From Batillaria attramentaria (lineage: Eukaryota; Mollusca; Gastropoda; Batillariidae): a stretch of 64,000 nucleotides of DNA. Both the position numbers and the translations under genes were made by a program. Shown here in pieces: positions 34,937 to 49,000 of this stretch. The stretch's first letter is position 1; each line of letters opens with the position of its first letter. The DNA is taken from contig JACVVK020000148.1 in NCBI GenBank assembly GCA_018292915.2, positions 2,501-66,500 on the forward strand. Direction: 5' to 3'. The notes under the pieces were generated by a model, which had not been told where the DNA came from, did no database searches, and worked only from the letters and a program-made list of their open reading frames with translations.

Positions 34937-35470
34937 AAACATGTGACCTTACCTTTTATCAACCATGGATATGAGTCTGAAGTAGATGACGACCTCGGCA
35001 TAACTGAACACTTTGGCGAAAATGTGGGGTGGAAAAACAATGTCTGAAGTAAGTCGAAATGGACCTAAAACTATGATATACCTCCTGTTATGTGTACCTC
35101 AAGTGACAATGATGTCAAATGTAATATTGATCAGTAATTGACGTGTACTCCTTAAACCTTCATGAGACCAAAGACCTTGGAATCCAAGATCTTTGATGAG
35201 ACTGTGAGAAAAAGTGACGTCATTGAATGACGTCAAAGTGCTATTTTGGAGTAGTTTCATTCCTTGAAAAGGCGGGGCTTGCAACGGTGGAACAACCGTA
35301 CCATGCCTGAATACCTAGAGTTTCCAAACGTGTATAGAACTACAGACTACACAATTAATTCCCGAATTTCTGGCTATCGTGAAGCCTTCATCAGGAGATA
35401 GCAAAGAAATACAAGGAAAGCGGCGGTACTTACTCGATGTATTTGTATAATTTGTTTGTTTGTCCCCTGA
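34937..35470. other. Intergenic stretch without recognised features
   Basis: Unique-looking sequence with no exon signals that I can support. Confidence 0.5.
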
Positions 35471-35722
35471 TGGGGGAGCCGGGACAGTGTAGTGGTAGAA
35501 CGTGACATTGGACTTTCAATGCTCGGCCGGTCGCGAGTTCAATTCCCGGATGGGGCCAAATGTTTGTGCTGTTGTTGTTGTTGTTTTTTTTTTTTGTTTT
35601 TTTTTTTTTTTGGGGGGGGGGGGGTTCTCTCTCTCTCTCTCTCGTTGCCCCGTGTTTTGATATCACCCATATGTGTTGGAAAAAGACGTTAAACCCACAA
35701 CCCCCCCCCCCCAACCAACCCT
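35471..35722 (+). mobile_element. Diverged tRNA-derived SINE with internal T/G/CT expansions
   Basis: Head GGGGGAGCCGGGACAGTG, B box GAGTTCAATTCCC and 3' GACGTTAAACCC are recognisable. The body is expanded by (GTT)n, poly-T, poly-G and (CT)n between 35570 and 35643. This is an old member of the main SINE family. Confidence 0.8.
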
Positions 35723-36950
35723 TGTTTCCCGACGAAGGTCGAAAATCAGTGTGGGAAGAAATTTGCCTTTGCACTTTTTTGGCACTCTGACCAGAACATG
35801 TACAGCGAAAACACCCCAAAAGATGCGTGTGAAGTTCAGAAGCTCTGCCGATCTGGACACTGCTTATAACGACTGACTGGGAAACTGTCTGAAATTTGTA
35901 AAATACTGTACATCGTCTCCTTTTTTGGGGGGGGGGGGGGGTATTTATTTATTTATTTTATTTTATTTTATTTTATTTTATTTTATTTTATTTTATTTTA
36001 TTTTATTTTATTTATTTATTTATTTATTTGTTTATTTTTTTGCCTTTCCTCCTTCGCCAGTCCGTATGAAGCAGAGCCGGCGAGCTGATGTTTCTAACCG
36101 CTGCACCTTAATACATTATGACGTCACTGAGTGGACTGTTCATTGTGATCCTAGTCAATGTTGAACCATTCAGTCCCTGATGTTTGCTGATGAAACTCGT
36201 CCACTGCAGCGCCGGTGTAAAAGATTATTTCCCTCTCTGGATAACTTACGGTGGCGCGCGTGTCCCCTTTTCAAAAGTGTTATCCCGGTCTTTCGGTTCT
36301 TTCAGCGGCTCTAGAATATTCCCTGTATTTCACTAAGTCTGTAATTCCATATCATTTTGCAGTACTTTTTATGCTCTTTAAGGTGTGGTTTAAGTTTGTA
36401 GCTGTTGTCAATATTACGGCCGCAGTCGCTAGTTTTCTGTGTGCTAAGAAACACAGATTTCGCTGCAGGCCATCAACATTCTTTGTTTTCTGCGGTGGGG
36501 CGGGCGTTGCTTTCTTTTAGGCCCGCGCATAGAGCATTTATAGCCGCGAGCTACACTTCGCTGCACGGTCTCGATCCCAGCACTTTGCTCTCCACTCTGC
36601 CTGTTGTACTGTTTCCAACGATAAACTGATGTTATAGCGACCTCTGCGTTTTTCCACCCTGCCTGCATGGACCGGACCCCTGGCACCTGGCTACATAATA
36701 AACCATCTGATGCAAGCAACAACTCATACACAAAAACGGTCGTCATTGTTATTATTATTGCCATTACTACACGCAAACACACATCTGTTGTTTAGGGTGG
36801 CTTTGAAACAACATGACAATGTTTTGAAAGGATTGAAAAGTGCGCCATTTGATGTTAGCAGCAGATACATTTATGTCATTTGTCACAGTCACGGTTGGAT
36901 GTTTGATAACACGAACAAAGGAAGGCAGTCATGAGGGAACGGTGTCATGT
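35723..36950. other. Upstream region of SLC5A7, mostly unassigned
   Basis: Includes an (ATTTT)n/(ATTT)n array at 35941-36040. The rest is unique-looking sequence in which I cannot identify a promoter or a non-coding first exon. Confidence 0.5.
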
Positions 36951-36954
36951 GTTC

Positions 36955-36956
36955 AG

Positions 36957-37053
<97 letters not shown>
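36955..37053 (+). repeat. (CT)n(CA)n microsatellite upstream of SLC5A7
   Basis: A (CT)n run grades into about 39 CA dinucleotides, ending 162 bp before the SLC5A7 start codon. It probably lies in the proximal promoter or the 5' untranslated region. Confidence 0.95.
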
Positions 37054-37054
<1 letters not shown>

Positions 37055-37214
37055 AAAGACGTTTCTTTCACCGGCGTTTTTTTTTGTTTTTTTTTTGGTA
37101 TTTCCTTCTGTTCAGCTCTTCGGCAGGAGTTGGACCTGGTAGTTCTTGCGAAACACCGACCAAAAGAAAAAGAAAAAAAAGTGCGCACTGAGGGAATATT
37201 GGACTGCTTGCAAG

Positions 37215-37935
37215 ATGGCGGTGAACGTTCCGGGCCTTATCTCAATCATCGTCTTCTATGTCGTCATCCTGCTGGTGGGCGTATGGGCGGCACGGAAGTC
37301 AGGACTTAGGGCTCGGGATCTGGACCGTCAGGAAGTGATGCTGGCCGGACGCAACATCGGGCTCTGCCTTGGTATCTTTACAATGACAGGTAAAAGACAC
37401 GGGTGAGCGGGTGGATGGGTGGGTGGGTGTTTGGGAGTTTAACGTCCTTTTCCACCACATAAGGGTGATATCAAAGACTGGGCAACGAGAAAAAAAGGCC
37501 AGCACAAATATTTGGCCCCAGCCGGCGGGATTCGAACTCACGACCCGAGCATTGAGAGTCCAACGCTCTACCATTCGGCCACCCCGGTTCCCGACACGCG
37601 TGAGCGGCCGTAGCACAAAACAAACATGTTTGATTAACGGTGATTTGTTTCTAAGCCGGGTGGACCCCACCTGGTGTTTTTCAGTCGAGATCTGTTGATT
37701 TGAAGTTCTGAAATTTCCTATTAATTTTGTATCATGAATCTGGTTTACCTTCCCCGTATCAGTATATCGTCCCTACAAGAACAAAGCTGATATTTGCCAT
37801 ATGATTGGCAGTTAAACTTCTGTTGAATCTGTTTGTGTGTACAATGAGTCGTTGCACCTAACAAATGGTACAGTGTATGTAAGAGGGGATGTAAATAGTG
37901 CGTGCGTGTGCGTGTGCGTGTGCGTGCGTGCGTGC

Positions 37936-37997
<62 letters not shown>

Positions 37998-38378
37998 CTT
38001 AAGCGCAGCGAATCCGTGGTATTTGGAGAGCAGCGCTCTATAAATAATAATAATAATATTGTTATTATTATCATTCCTAGGTGTTTTACGCGGTTTTACA
38101 AAGAAACCGACGATATTATGGTACGCTTTAGCCCAATTTATTTGAATCCCACAAACTGAACGTGCACTCAGTCACCATATATCATGTATATATCGCACCG
38201 TTTTGAATTTTTGTTTTCGCGAGCATGAGGGGGAGCCGGGGTGGCCGAATGGCAGAGCGTTGGTCTTCTAATGCCCGGGTCGTGAGTTCGTATCCCGGCT
38301 GGAGCCAAATATTTGTGCTGGCTTTTTCATCCTTGCCCCGTCTTTGATATCTGTGACCCGTATGTGGTGGAAAAGGAC

Positions 38379-38456
<78 letters not shown>

Positions 38457-39592
38457 ATCCGAGCATGAGAAGGGGAATCGTGTTTGACATACGAGATTTG
38501 ACTTGTACGTGTTGGGGCTTATGTTTGACGTATCCATGGATAATGTGCCCATACAAAGAAAAACCATATCTGGACAGATGAAAACAAATCGCTTTGACGT
38601 AACCGTGGACACGAACGGCGTGCTAGGTTTTCCCCTGATTTGATATTCTGTTCGACGTTAGGAACCGACCAGCGCGTGCCGGCCGGCCCATGTCAAATTA
38701 CCGTCTCACGGGCAAGCCATCCCCGCGCACCAGCGTGCTTTCAATCATGAGTGATTGACATTAGCGTATCCGAATGAATGTTCTGGTGGAAATTTGACTT
38801 AATAACCGGAACAGTTGTTGGGGCAGGAATTTGCAGGCCCAGTTTGTGCACCCAATCTTTTCGTCATGCATGACCATTCACGTGTCAGCGCCGTACCTTG
38901 ATCGGCATACATCAAACCATTCTAAGGCCCGAAGCACACGAGCGTCAGCGTCAGCACCATGAAGCAAGCAGCAAAGGCTGTCTCGCATCATACGCCTCGC
39001 GTCAGCGCGTGGTGTGCGCCGTTTGCATGCACACTTGGCTTCGGCGTCATTCGCCTGCACGGCCTGTTCGCTGAGCCCACACTGCACGCGCTGACCCACA
39101 CTGCTTTCTGATTGGCTGAAACCAAGTCTGCAGCGCGGCGTCAGCAGCAGAAATAGGACATGTTCTATACGCGGCGTCAAAGGATTCCGCCGCCTGGCAT
39201 CATTGATGCCGTTGCCTGTCGCCAGGCGCCGATGTCATGCACACGTGGCGGCGCCTTGAAACTGTCGCCGGGAGTCAGATCCGCCGCTCGGCATCATGAC
39301 GCTGACGCTCGTGTGCATCGGGCCTAACATGAAGGTAGGTTAGGAGGAGCCACGATAACCCAGTGGGAGGTGGAACCGGCGACTCAGCCTCTCAGTTGTG
39401 GGTCTTGGTCATGAGCTGCTTTCGGTTCCTCCCTTAAAGGGAAATTGTTTTTGGCCGAAATAGACGACATCACGTAAGAGACATGACATAAAAAAACCCC
39501 ACATAAAACCAACAAGACATGGCAATTGGCAAGACTAAGGAATCAATAGCATAAAATCAACTATGCATTACTTAAGATAATCGTAAGTCTAA

Positions 39593-39672
<80 letters not shown>

Positions 39673-42157
39673 CTACCGCAGGGGGAAAATGTAAAAGGTT
39701 TAGCCTTTAAACACGGTTATTGCACGAATGAACTGAATTTCAACTGATTTTGAAATTTACCTGTTTGTAGTCGAAGATTCTCAACCAAAGACGCCAGCAC
39801 ACCCAGGCTAGGTTATTAAATTTTGTCTTTAAATCAGCAACTATGTGCACTTTGACTGGAGGTTAAATGTCACTTTCCAAGCCTTTAGACTGTGTGCCGC
39901 ATAGGATGATACTTCATATGGGCACTGATGGAAATCGCGGTTTTCTTCACTTTGTGGCATCTGTTATTAGAGAAATACGGATCTCCTCGAAAGTGAGATA
40001 CTTTTCTTTGCACGATTACTACACTGAGAATGTCTCTGAATTCAGTTACCAGTCCTGGCAGTCAGCCGCTTTGCTTTTTACTAGCCATGATGCACTATTA
40101 CTTCGACGGGAGGCTTCACTGGTGTGTTCTGTTATATCAGAGAGTATACATTACTGTAATGTAGTCTCTCTGGTTATATATATCTTGATATCAGCGATCC
40201 TTTTGAAGCAAGGAGTTAAGCGCATTCGAAGAAACATTTTCCACAACTTTGCGGTTATATACCAGCAAGTTCTTAAAGTAAGTGCGGATCCAGGATAGCC
40301 GAATGGCAGAGTGTTGAACTCAGTTTCTTTGAATCCTCGGGTTCGAATCCCGGCTGGCCTTTTTCTCGTTGCCCCGTCTTTGATATCACCCGTACAGGTG
40401 GAAAAAGACGTTAAACTTCTCCTATAACACCTACCCACCTTCTCAAAGTAAGTGCAATTGTTCTATATAAAATCAATGTGCGTGGAACTATTCTTTGCCA
40501 AAGGCAGAAGGCTGCAACGCTGCAAAGTGATGGTGCATACCATTGAGATTGCGTTCTTTTCTTCCAAGCCTTTTCTCTCTAACTGCAGTGATCGCGCTAG
40601 GAATTTTGAAAACCGGTCCCATCAGCGACTACCCAACACTGTCACTCAACAACCTGTGTCAGAACCGGTCCCACGAGAATTAAAACCAGTGATAAGAATT
40701 ACACTGCAAATCGACCTAAACACAATCACAGTGTCGCAACACTGTATCGGTATGAGAGGTAAAGATAGCAGCGAGTCCATCGCAAGAACAAAGAAGCCCT
40801 GGCCAGTGGGGAACAAACTATTGTGACAGTGATTAACGTTCGCTGAAACTGCCCCCCCCCCCACCCCCCTCCTATCAAAGGCCACAGTGTGTACCGGTCC
40901 CAGCAAATTACAACCGGTCCCTGGGACCGGCAGCTCCAAATTTTTCCGGTATTCTGGTTTTGCAAACGGTATTTTACCGGTAATTACCGGTTAACGCGAT
41001 CACTGTAACTTTGCGTTCTTTCGACAGCAACATGGGTGGGAGGAGGTTACATCAACGGAAGCGCAGAGATCATGGTCAGTGGAGGTCTCGTCTGGTGTCA
41101 GGCTCCCCTTGGATACGGCATCAGCCTCATCTTTGGTAATTATTATTATTGGACATAATTATAGAGTCAAACACCAATAAGTAGGTGGTTACCGGTTCTT
41201 GACAGAGTAAAATTAACGGATATTGGCAATTCAGTAGGTTGATTTGCGTAGAATCGTCTCTCCTTTACCACCTGCCCCCGATCTAGAGGGCACTGAACAC
41301 ATGAACCGCCCGTCATTGATTTTATTACGCTTGTCGATGAATTTACTTTCCTTCTCAAAGCATAAATCAAAATAGTTTCATACACATCACAGTGAGCATA
41401 CTTTCAACGCTACCGTTTAAGATTTGCAGAATATCGACGTAGATTTTAAAGTTATAGTTTTTTTGCGCTAATTTGTCAGTGCTGTAGTAGATATAATGAA
41501 GTGCATCACCTCCGTATGAACAGTGACTATCTGCAACGGCAGCTGAAATTATCTGACGAAGACCCATATGTTCTCCACTGCCACGGTATTATGTACCATG
41601 TTAATCCTACTAGTATAGTTTTCCGGAAAACAAACTAACAAACTTTATTGTGTAATATTTCTCAACCTCTTGAGGTTACCACACGGACCAAGAGAAGAAG
41701 AAGAAGAAGAAGCGGAGCTTCTAGAGATCCATATACACAGTCATAATTATCTTAGACTGGTCCACGTACATTTGAAACCAGTTTGGGGCACTCAGAGTGG
41801 TCAGAATGACTGTGCAACTTGCCGTATCATTTAAACGGGTAACACGGTCTTGTCTTGTACAATCAGGAGGATTGTTCTTTGCGGGCAAGATGCGCAGCAG
41901 TGGGTTCACCACTATGTTGGATCCCTTCCACCAGAAGTACGGACGTGTGATGGGCTGTCTGCTCTACCTGCCTGCTCTCGTGTCGGAAATCTTCTGGTCT
42001 TCAGCCATTCTCTCAGCTCTAGGTTGGTGGATATATGTTTCAAATTCAAATTGCGTTATCATCCCATAGGGAATATCCATATTTAATTTTGGAGTGTCAA
42101 TTGAACAAAGTACAAGAATGCATTGTGCATTACATTTGTAGAAACAGATGTCAGCGC

Positions 42158-42233
<76 letters not shown>

Positions 42234-44692
42234 TTGGTCACCTTGGTTGTGCTGTTATGTCATGTATACAGTCTAGAGAAATGCCACGACCAGTTTAGGT
42301 GTTTGACAAGAAACACACAGGCAAGACCTTGAACATCATCATAAGTCAACCCATTGAAAAATGGAAGAAACAGTGTACAAACAGTTTCAATCCGAGTACG
42401 TCAGTCCACGTACTTAGTTTACTTCCATTGATAACAACGTCATGTCTGTAGACACAGCAGCCTCGTAAAATGACTCCGATCACTACATACACCTACGAGG
42501 CAGTGCCGCATTGTCATCAAGCTTTGTTAATGTTACCTCATGAACAGGAGCGACACTGAAGGTCATTCTGGACATCGACATGAAGACGTCTGTCATCATA
42601 TCGGCGGCCATAGCGTTACTCTACACACTCCTTGGCGGACTTTACTCTGTGGCTTACACTGACGTCATACAACTTACCTGCATCTTCATCGGCCTGGTGG
42701 GTGAGAGTTAGTCATGTAGGGCGTTACTCTGTGCAAGCAACAAAGACTATTTCGCAGCTTGGGTGGGTGACAACCGCTGTATATGACAGCCGAGGTTCGA
42801 TGTCGGATGTAAGATGCACATGCATCTACAAGATTGTTTCATTGAATCGTGTCTGTACTCGTCAGGCGTAAAATCTCTACGCTCTTAACGCCGATGAGAT
42901 GGAAAACTGCCGTATCAAGGCTGTTTGCCACGTGGACGGATGATTCATTTGGCCACTGCGACCGTTTTCGTGACGTTGTGGCTTCTACAATTAGAGAAAT
43001 ACGACATGATTTTTTTTCAGCCTACGTTCCATTCCTGAACAGACCGGGACTAGAAAAGTTTACCACACAATGTTGTATGTCTGTTATCATAGTACTTTGT
43101 AGCCTCTAATATTAGAGAAATACGACTGATTTTCTTTCAGCCTACGTTCCATTCCTGAACAGACCGGGACTAGAAAAGTTTACCACACAATGTTGTATGT
43201 CTGTTATCATAGTACTTTGTAGCCTCTAATATTAGAGAAATACGACTGATTTTCTTTCAGCCTACGTTCCATTCCTGAACAGACCGGGACTAGAAAAGTT
43301 TACCACACAATGTTGTATGTCTGTTATCATAGTACTTTGTAGCCTCTAATATTAGAGAAATACGACTGATTTTCTTTGAGCGTACGGTCCATTCCTGAAC
43401 AGACCGGGACTAGACAAAGCTTCTAAAAATAAAGTTTATCACACAGTGTTGTATGCCTGTCATCAGTCATAGTACTTTGAAGCTTCTAATATTACAGAAA
43501 TACGACTGATTTTCTTTGACGGCCTAAGGTCCATTCCTGAACAGATTTGGACTAGACAAAGCTTCTAAAAATAAACTTTTCCACGCGATGTTGTATGCCT
43601 GTCGTACGTATTGAGACTTTAATTCACTGACACGGTGGACTGGTCGCGACCCAGTCTGAGCGACCTTCTCGTCAGTGTATCTCAGGGAGTTTCACTCAAA
43701 GTGGGTTGCCCGAACCAGTCCCAATCAATGTAGTACATGTATATATTATAGCGGTGCTTATGTTGCGGTTGAACTTACAACGATCACCAAAGGTTTACAC
43801 TGACTACCACAAATCGTCGTGGACTCTTGACATTGTTTTCAACCCGACTTCATTGACTGACGATCAAATTGTACGCTGTCAGTCATCACTTCGACCGCGT
43901 CACAGTACAAACACACCGTCATCATCATCATCATTAGCTTGCTTTACGTCCTATGGCTTTTGGCCCTTAAGGACAAGTTGTTCCTGGCGTGTGTCTTTGA
44001 AACACACCGACGACTCGAATTCAGTTATGAACGCCCATGTACATTCTTTGCAAGCCTACACTGTCTCGGCGTTAAAATTTGTTGATGGTTATAAACCATC
44101 TCAGTTGTAGTAGTGGGTTTGGTTTGGACTTTTGTTCTATAAACTTGACACAGTGCAGCAAGGTCCGCTGTACGTCCACTGACTGGACGGCGAAAACTAT
44201 AAAACGTTGACTGCCTTTCAGTGGGTAGGCTTGCCGTTTGCCATGAAGCACGAGGCAGCAGGATCCATCCTGGAGTCAACCCATTGGCTGGGGACACTAG
44301 ACACGGCCTCCGATTTTCAGTCTAAATGCCCAGATACATTCTTTGCAAGCCTATATCGTCTCGGTGTTTGGATTTTTTTTTTTACTTGGTTACAAACCAT
44401 CTCGTAGTAGTGGGTTTGGTTTGGATGTTTGTTCTATGAACACAGTGTAGCGAGGTCCGCTGTACGTCCACTGATTGGATAGCGAAAAACATAAAACATG
44501 GACTGCCTTTCAGTGGGTAGGCTTGCCGTTTGCCATGAAGCACGAGGCAGCAGGATCCATCCTGGAGTCAACCCATTGGCTGGGGACGCTAGACACGGCC
44601 TCCATCGGAACTTTCGTCGATCTCTACCTCCTGCTCATCTTCGGAGGCATCCCGTGGCAGGTCAGTAATGGAAAGTTGATCCTCGCGCGCGC

Positions 44693-44752
<60 letters not shown>

Positions 44753-46016
44753 CACGGTGTGTGTGTGTGTTGATCGAACAGTCCTTTTGAACCGGCCCCC
44801 GTAGTGTAGTGGTTAGCACTTCGGACCATGGACCGGGAGACCCGGGTTCGAATCCCAGCCGAGACAAGCGGGATTTTTCCTACCTAGGTCGGCTCCTACC
44901 CAGAGCGGGTGTGCTATGGGCCCAATGGGGAGGCTGTTGCCACACAGCCGAGCTTCACCCACTTCACGGGTGCGACTTTGGGGGTGCTTCCCTTGGTTAT
45001 GACACGTCTTATGATGTGGATGATTACACGGCCGGCACCGCAGGTGCCGTAGTTCCCGGGCCTGGTAAACGCCGGGATATTTATGACAGGAAGCGTGGAA
45101 TGCGGCCCTGTCCCGCAGTCCCAAACCACATGGACCTCCATAGCATCATCTTACCATCATCCTCATCTCCATCATCATGCATAATAAAAAATTGCCCCAG
45201 CCTTCGAGCCCTCCGTGGATTCCACCCATGACCTGGGAGGAACACCACTGGAGCTGGCAAAAAAGGAGTTGGGGCAGCAAAAAACAACAAAAAACAAAAA
45301 CAAAAAAAGTCCTTTTGAATTCTCCCTCCTGGATAATAAGTTTACTCTGATTTGAAGTCCTCTTGTTCCCCTCTCACCCCAAATTCACACCACCCTTCTC
45401 TTCCTCCATATTTCAAAATGAGAGGTCAGATTGGGAGGCCGGCGTGTTTCAGCATGATAGTTCCATCTCCAGTTCATCAAGTTCACAGCCCGGAACGCGC
45501 TGCCACGCGATAGACTGACTTTAGTCAATAAACACAAATTCAAGTAGATCATATACCTGCGCCTGCCTTGTGGATGTTCTTGTTTGAGGTCGTCATTGTG
45601 TGTTTGTCACTTGTGTGAAAATATCAAAAATTGTAAACAAAACAACAACAACAACAACAAAAATGTGCATAACACTAGACGTCAGCAACGCTGCTCCGGT
45701 GCTTTAATTGGATAAGATACGGAACTTCACCCATCGCTGTTCTTGGATATAGATATTGTCAAACAGGAGGCGATGACTTGTCATGCCCTCTCTGTCATGC
45801 TTACATTGAGGATGAGAAACACTTCTGGTTTGTCCTTTTTACGATGAATTACGGTCACGTTATATTCCAAGAGAGTACTGAAACAACCCGACAGCATTTA
45901 AAGTACACGTAACACTATAAATGTCTAGCAGGAATTCAATGACGTTGAGAAATCTGGCAGGCTCAATTTGTACTTCACCGGCGCCCCGCCGTATGAGGGA
46001 AATCCCAAAAACAACA

Positions 46017-46058
<42 letters not shown>

Positions 46059-49000
46059 GCACACACACACATTATTCCGATGAATTCACATTTGATGCGT
46101 TGTCGATTTTGTGCAGGTGTTCTGGCAGAGGGCACTGTCGGCCAAGACTGTGGCAGTAGCACGTGGACTGTCCGTGGCTGCAGGATTTGGCAGCTTACTC
46201 CTGGCCACTCCCGCCATCCTGCTGGGGGCTGTAGCCGCCACGGCTGGTAAAGGCCTTGAGGGGGTTTCCTAGCGAAAACGTCCGCGTGCGTCCGCGATCG
46301 CTGCGCGTAGTTATCCGGTTTCCGTGACCGCTCGCGAAGAGCGTAAGCGAACGTAAGCGAGCGGCCCGGGAAGGTAGTTCGCCGCGAGCAAAAGGTCACG
46401 TGGTCAGTTTTTATGTAAACAAAGATGGCGGCGCCCACCGAAGGCCTCGTTGAAGTGGAACTAAGAAATGGCTTAAAATGAATTTGCGGGTGGATGGAGA
46501 CCTTCTGTCCCAACTTGTAATTGTGCAGAATAGTATATGAAAATAATTTGAGCTAATTGCACCGGGCCGTGGTCGCCAGTCATTCAGGGATATGTTGTGC
46601 GTGTTTGTGGGGAAGGAGTGGTCAAAGTGAGTACGTAGGGGTGCCTTACGTCTCCGTTTTGCATCGAGCAGAACATGCATACTAGCGGTATAGTCATGCT
46701 CCAAGCCAGTAATTATTGCTCCTCCTCAAAAACGTCGTCTTCTGCGCTCAAAAGATGACTGATAGCTGCGAGCACTAGAGTTTTCTTCTTCCTTTTCAGC
46801 CTTTCCAACAACCGTGTTCGTGATTCAGCCGCCATTTTGAAAGCGCCTTTTTCTAATTGGCCGTTTCCCAACGAGGAAAAGCGTCCTCCGCAAGCGCCCG
46901 CGAGCGCATTTGCGTAAGCAACGCGGCCCTTGTCAAACGTAGAGAGCCTGCGAAGCACCCGCTTGTGTATTGCGCGAGGGTTGAGGTCATACGTTGCAAC
47001 ACACTTTGGCTACCAGCTGCACCGCCGGCCCGGCGCGCCAATACACAAAGCATCACTGGTCAGCGGCGACTTGCCGGCGTGGCGAGGAAAAAAGAGGACC
47101 GTGCTCTATTCATTGACAGCCGTCGCGGCGGCGTCTCCGGGGAGTGCGCGCTACAAGCGGATTTATTTGGCCCTGCCGAGGGTATTTTGCCACTGGTAGG
47201 CCTGCACTGAGAATCGCAACGTGTGACAACCCTGTAAGATGCTGGTCAGCCGTGGTGATTTTGTACGCCTACCAGCGGTAAAATGCAATCCCATCCAGTT
47301 AAATCGGCTGGCCATGGGGACTGAAGCGCAACGCCGTCGGCTCGCCACACGGTCCTATTTCAACGTGTGACAACCCTATAAGAGGCTGGTCAGCCGTGGT
47401 GATTTTGTACGCCTACCAGCGGTAACATGCACCATCCAGTTAAATCGGCTGGCCAGGGCCGGGGACTGAAGCGCGACGCCGTCGGCTCGCCACACGGTCC
47501 TATTTCAACGTGTGACAACCCTATAAGATGCTAGTCAGACGTGGTGATTTTGTACGCCTACCAGCGGTAACATGCACCATCCAGTTAAATCGGCTGGCCA
47601 GGGCCGGGGACTGAAGCGCGACGCCGTCGGCTCGCCACACGGTCCTATTTATTCCTTGCCATCGCCAGTCAATCGCCGCTGACCGTGCGCTTTCGCTCTT
47701 TGTGTGTTGTCCAGCACCGGGCCGGCGGCGCTGTCTGCTCGCTGCACACTGGTAGCGTGTGAACAGAAAAAACCGTTCGACCAGCGTACGAAGGCTCCGC
47801 AGTGGCTGTTAGGGTTTTGTCAGCTATATTATATATCAGTTGTGCATTTGGTAATCCAGTCGCCAAAGTTTTTCGGGATTTTTATTTCATTTTGGGTAAA
47901 ACTGTGATTTTGTGCATAGTTATTGAAAACAGGTGTTTGAAACTTGTGACCTTACTTTTTGTCAACCACAGATACGATTCTGATATAGCTGACGACCTCG
48001 GCATAAGTGAAAATTTGAGTCAAAAATATACCTATAACCTGTTGGCAGTGTTGCTACTTTGTTTTAAAGGTATGATGTGCTTTTTAATTTCAGTTGTAAT
48101 TTCTGTTCGTATTTTTGTTTATTTCATCATGTCATCACGTCCGATGTGTATTCGTGAGTTCGAATCCGCCGGCTGGGGTCATATAATTGTGCTGGACTTT
48201 TTTTTTTTTTTATTGGGGGGGGGGGGGGGTTGCTCCGTCTCTGATAGTAGCCATATGTGGCGGAAAAGGATGTTAAACCCTCTAACACCCACCCAGCCTC
48301 CATACCCGAGGACTAAAATCCTTGAGGGTGGGGTGGGTGGGTGTTTGGGACTCTAACGTCCTTTTCCATCACATATAAGGGTGATATCAAAGACGCGGCA
48401 ACGAGAAAAAGGCCAACACAAATATCTGGCCCCAGCCGGGATTCGAACTCACGACCTGAGCATTGAAAGTCCAACGCTCTACCTTTCGGACACCCCGGCT
48501 CCCCCTTAAAATCCTTGAATCCCTGAATCTTTGTACTTGTCGCCAGACTGGAACAAGACCGGGTACGGACAGCCGACCATCGCCACTGAAGACCTGAGCA
48601 TGACGCTGCCGCTGGTGTATTTCTACATGACGCCCACGGCCGTGTCGCTGATCGGACTGGGGGCAGTGTCGGCCGCCGTCATGTCGTCCACGGACTCCTC
48701 CATCCTGTCCGCCTCCAGCATGTTCGCCTGCAACGTCTTCGCCGTCATTTACAGGGCTGTCAAGGGCAAATGGGTGAGCGAGGTTCATCTTGTGTGAGAG
48801 CCTGGACTACAAGAACTTCCCAACAATGGGATGGATACAGTTATCTTGGGGACGGACGCGTATCCTGGGTTAGACACGCATTTGGCGACGCGTATCCTGG
48901 GTGTGACGCGTATCCTGGGTTGAACACGCGTTTTGTGACGCGTATCTCGGGTTGGACACGCGTTTGGTGACGCGCATCCTGGGTTGAAAACACTTTTGGT

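Noticed and set aside
39867..40298. 143-codon plus-strand frame in SLC5A7 intron 1
   Set aside because: No homology, no signals, and its end overlaps a SINE; part of it resembles the non-coding intron 4 repeat (TTAGAGAAATACG).
42970..43600. CRISPR-like regular repeats
   Set aside because: Contiguous 120-bp tandem repeats without spacers, inside an intron of a eukaryotic gene.
44222..44311. Upstream copy as the functional SLC5A7 exon 5
   Set aside because: It lacks a donor and reads into a stop, while 44514-44660 gives full length, correct phase and the GGIPWQ motif.
44797..44870. tRNA-like sequences at SINE heads (this one and the main-family copies)
   Set aside because: They have A and B boxes but lack a full cloverleaf, and each continues into a SINE body with a target duplication, so they are not tRNA genes.
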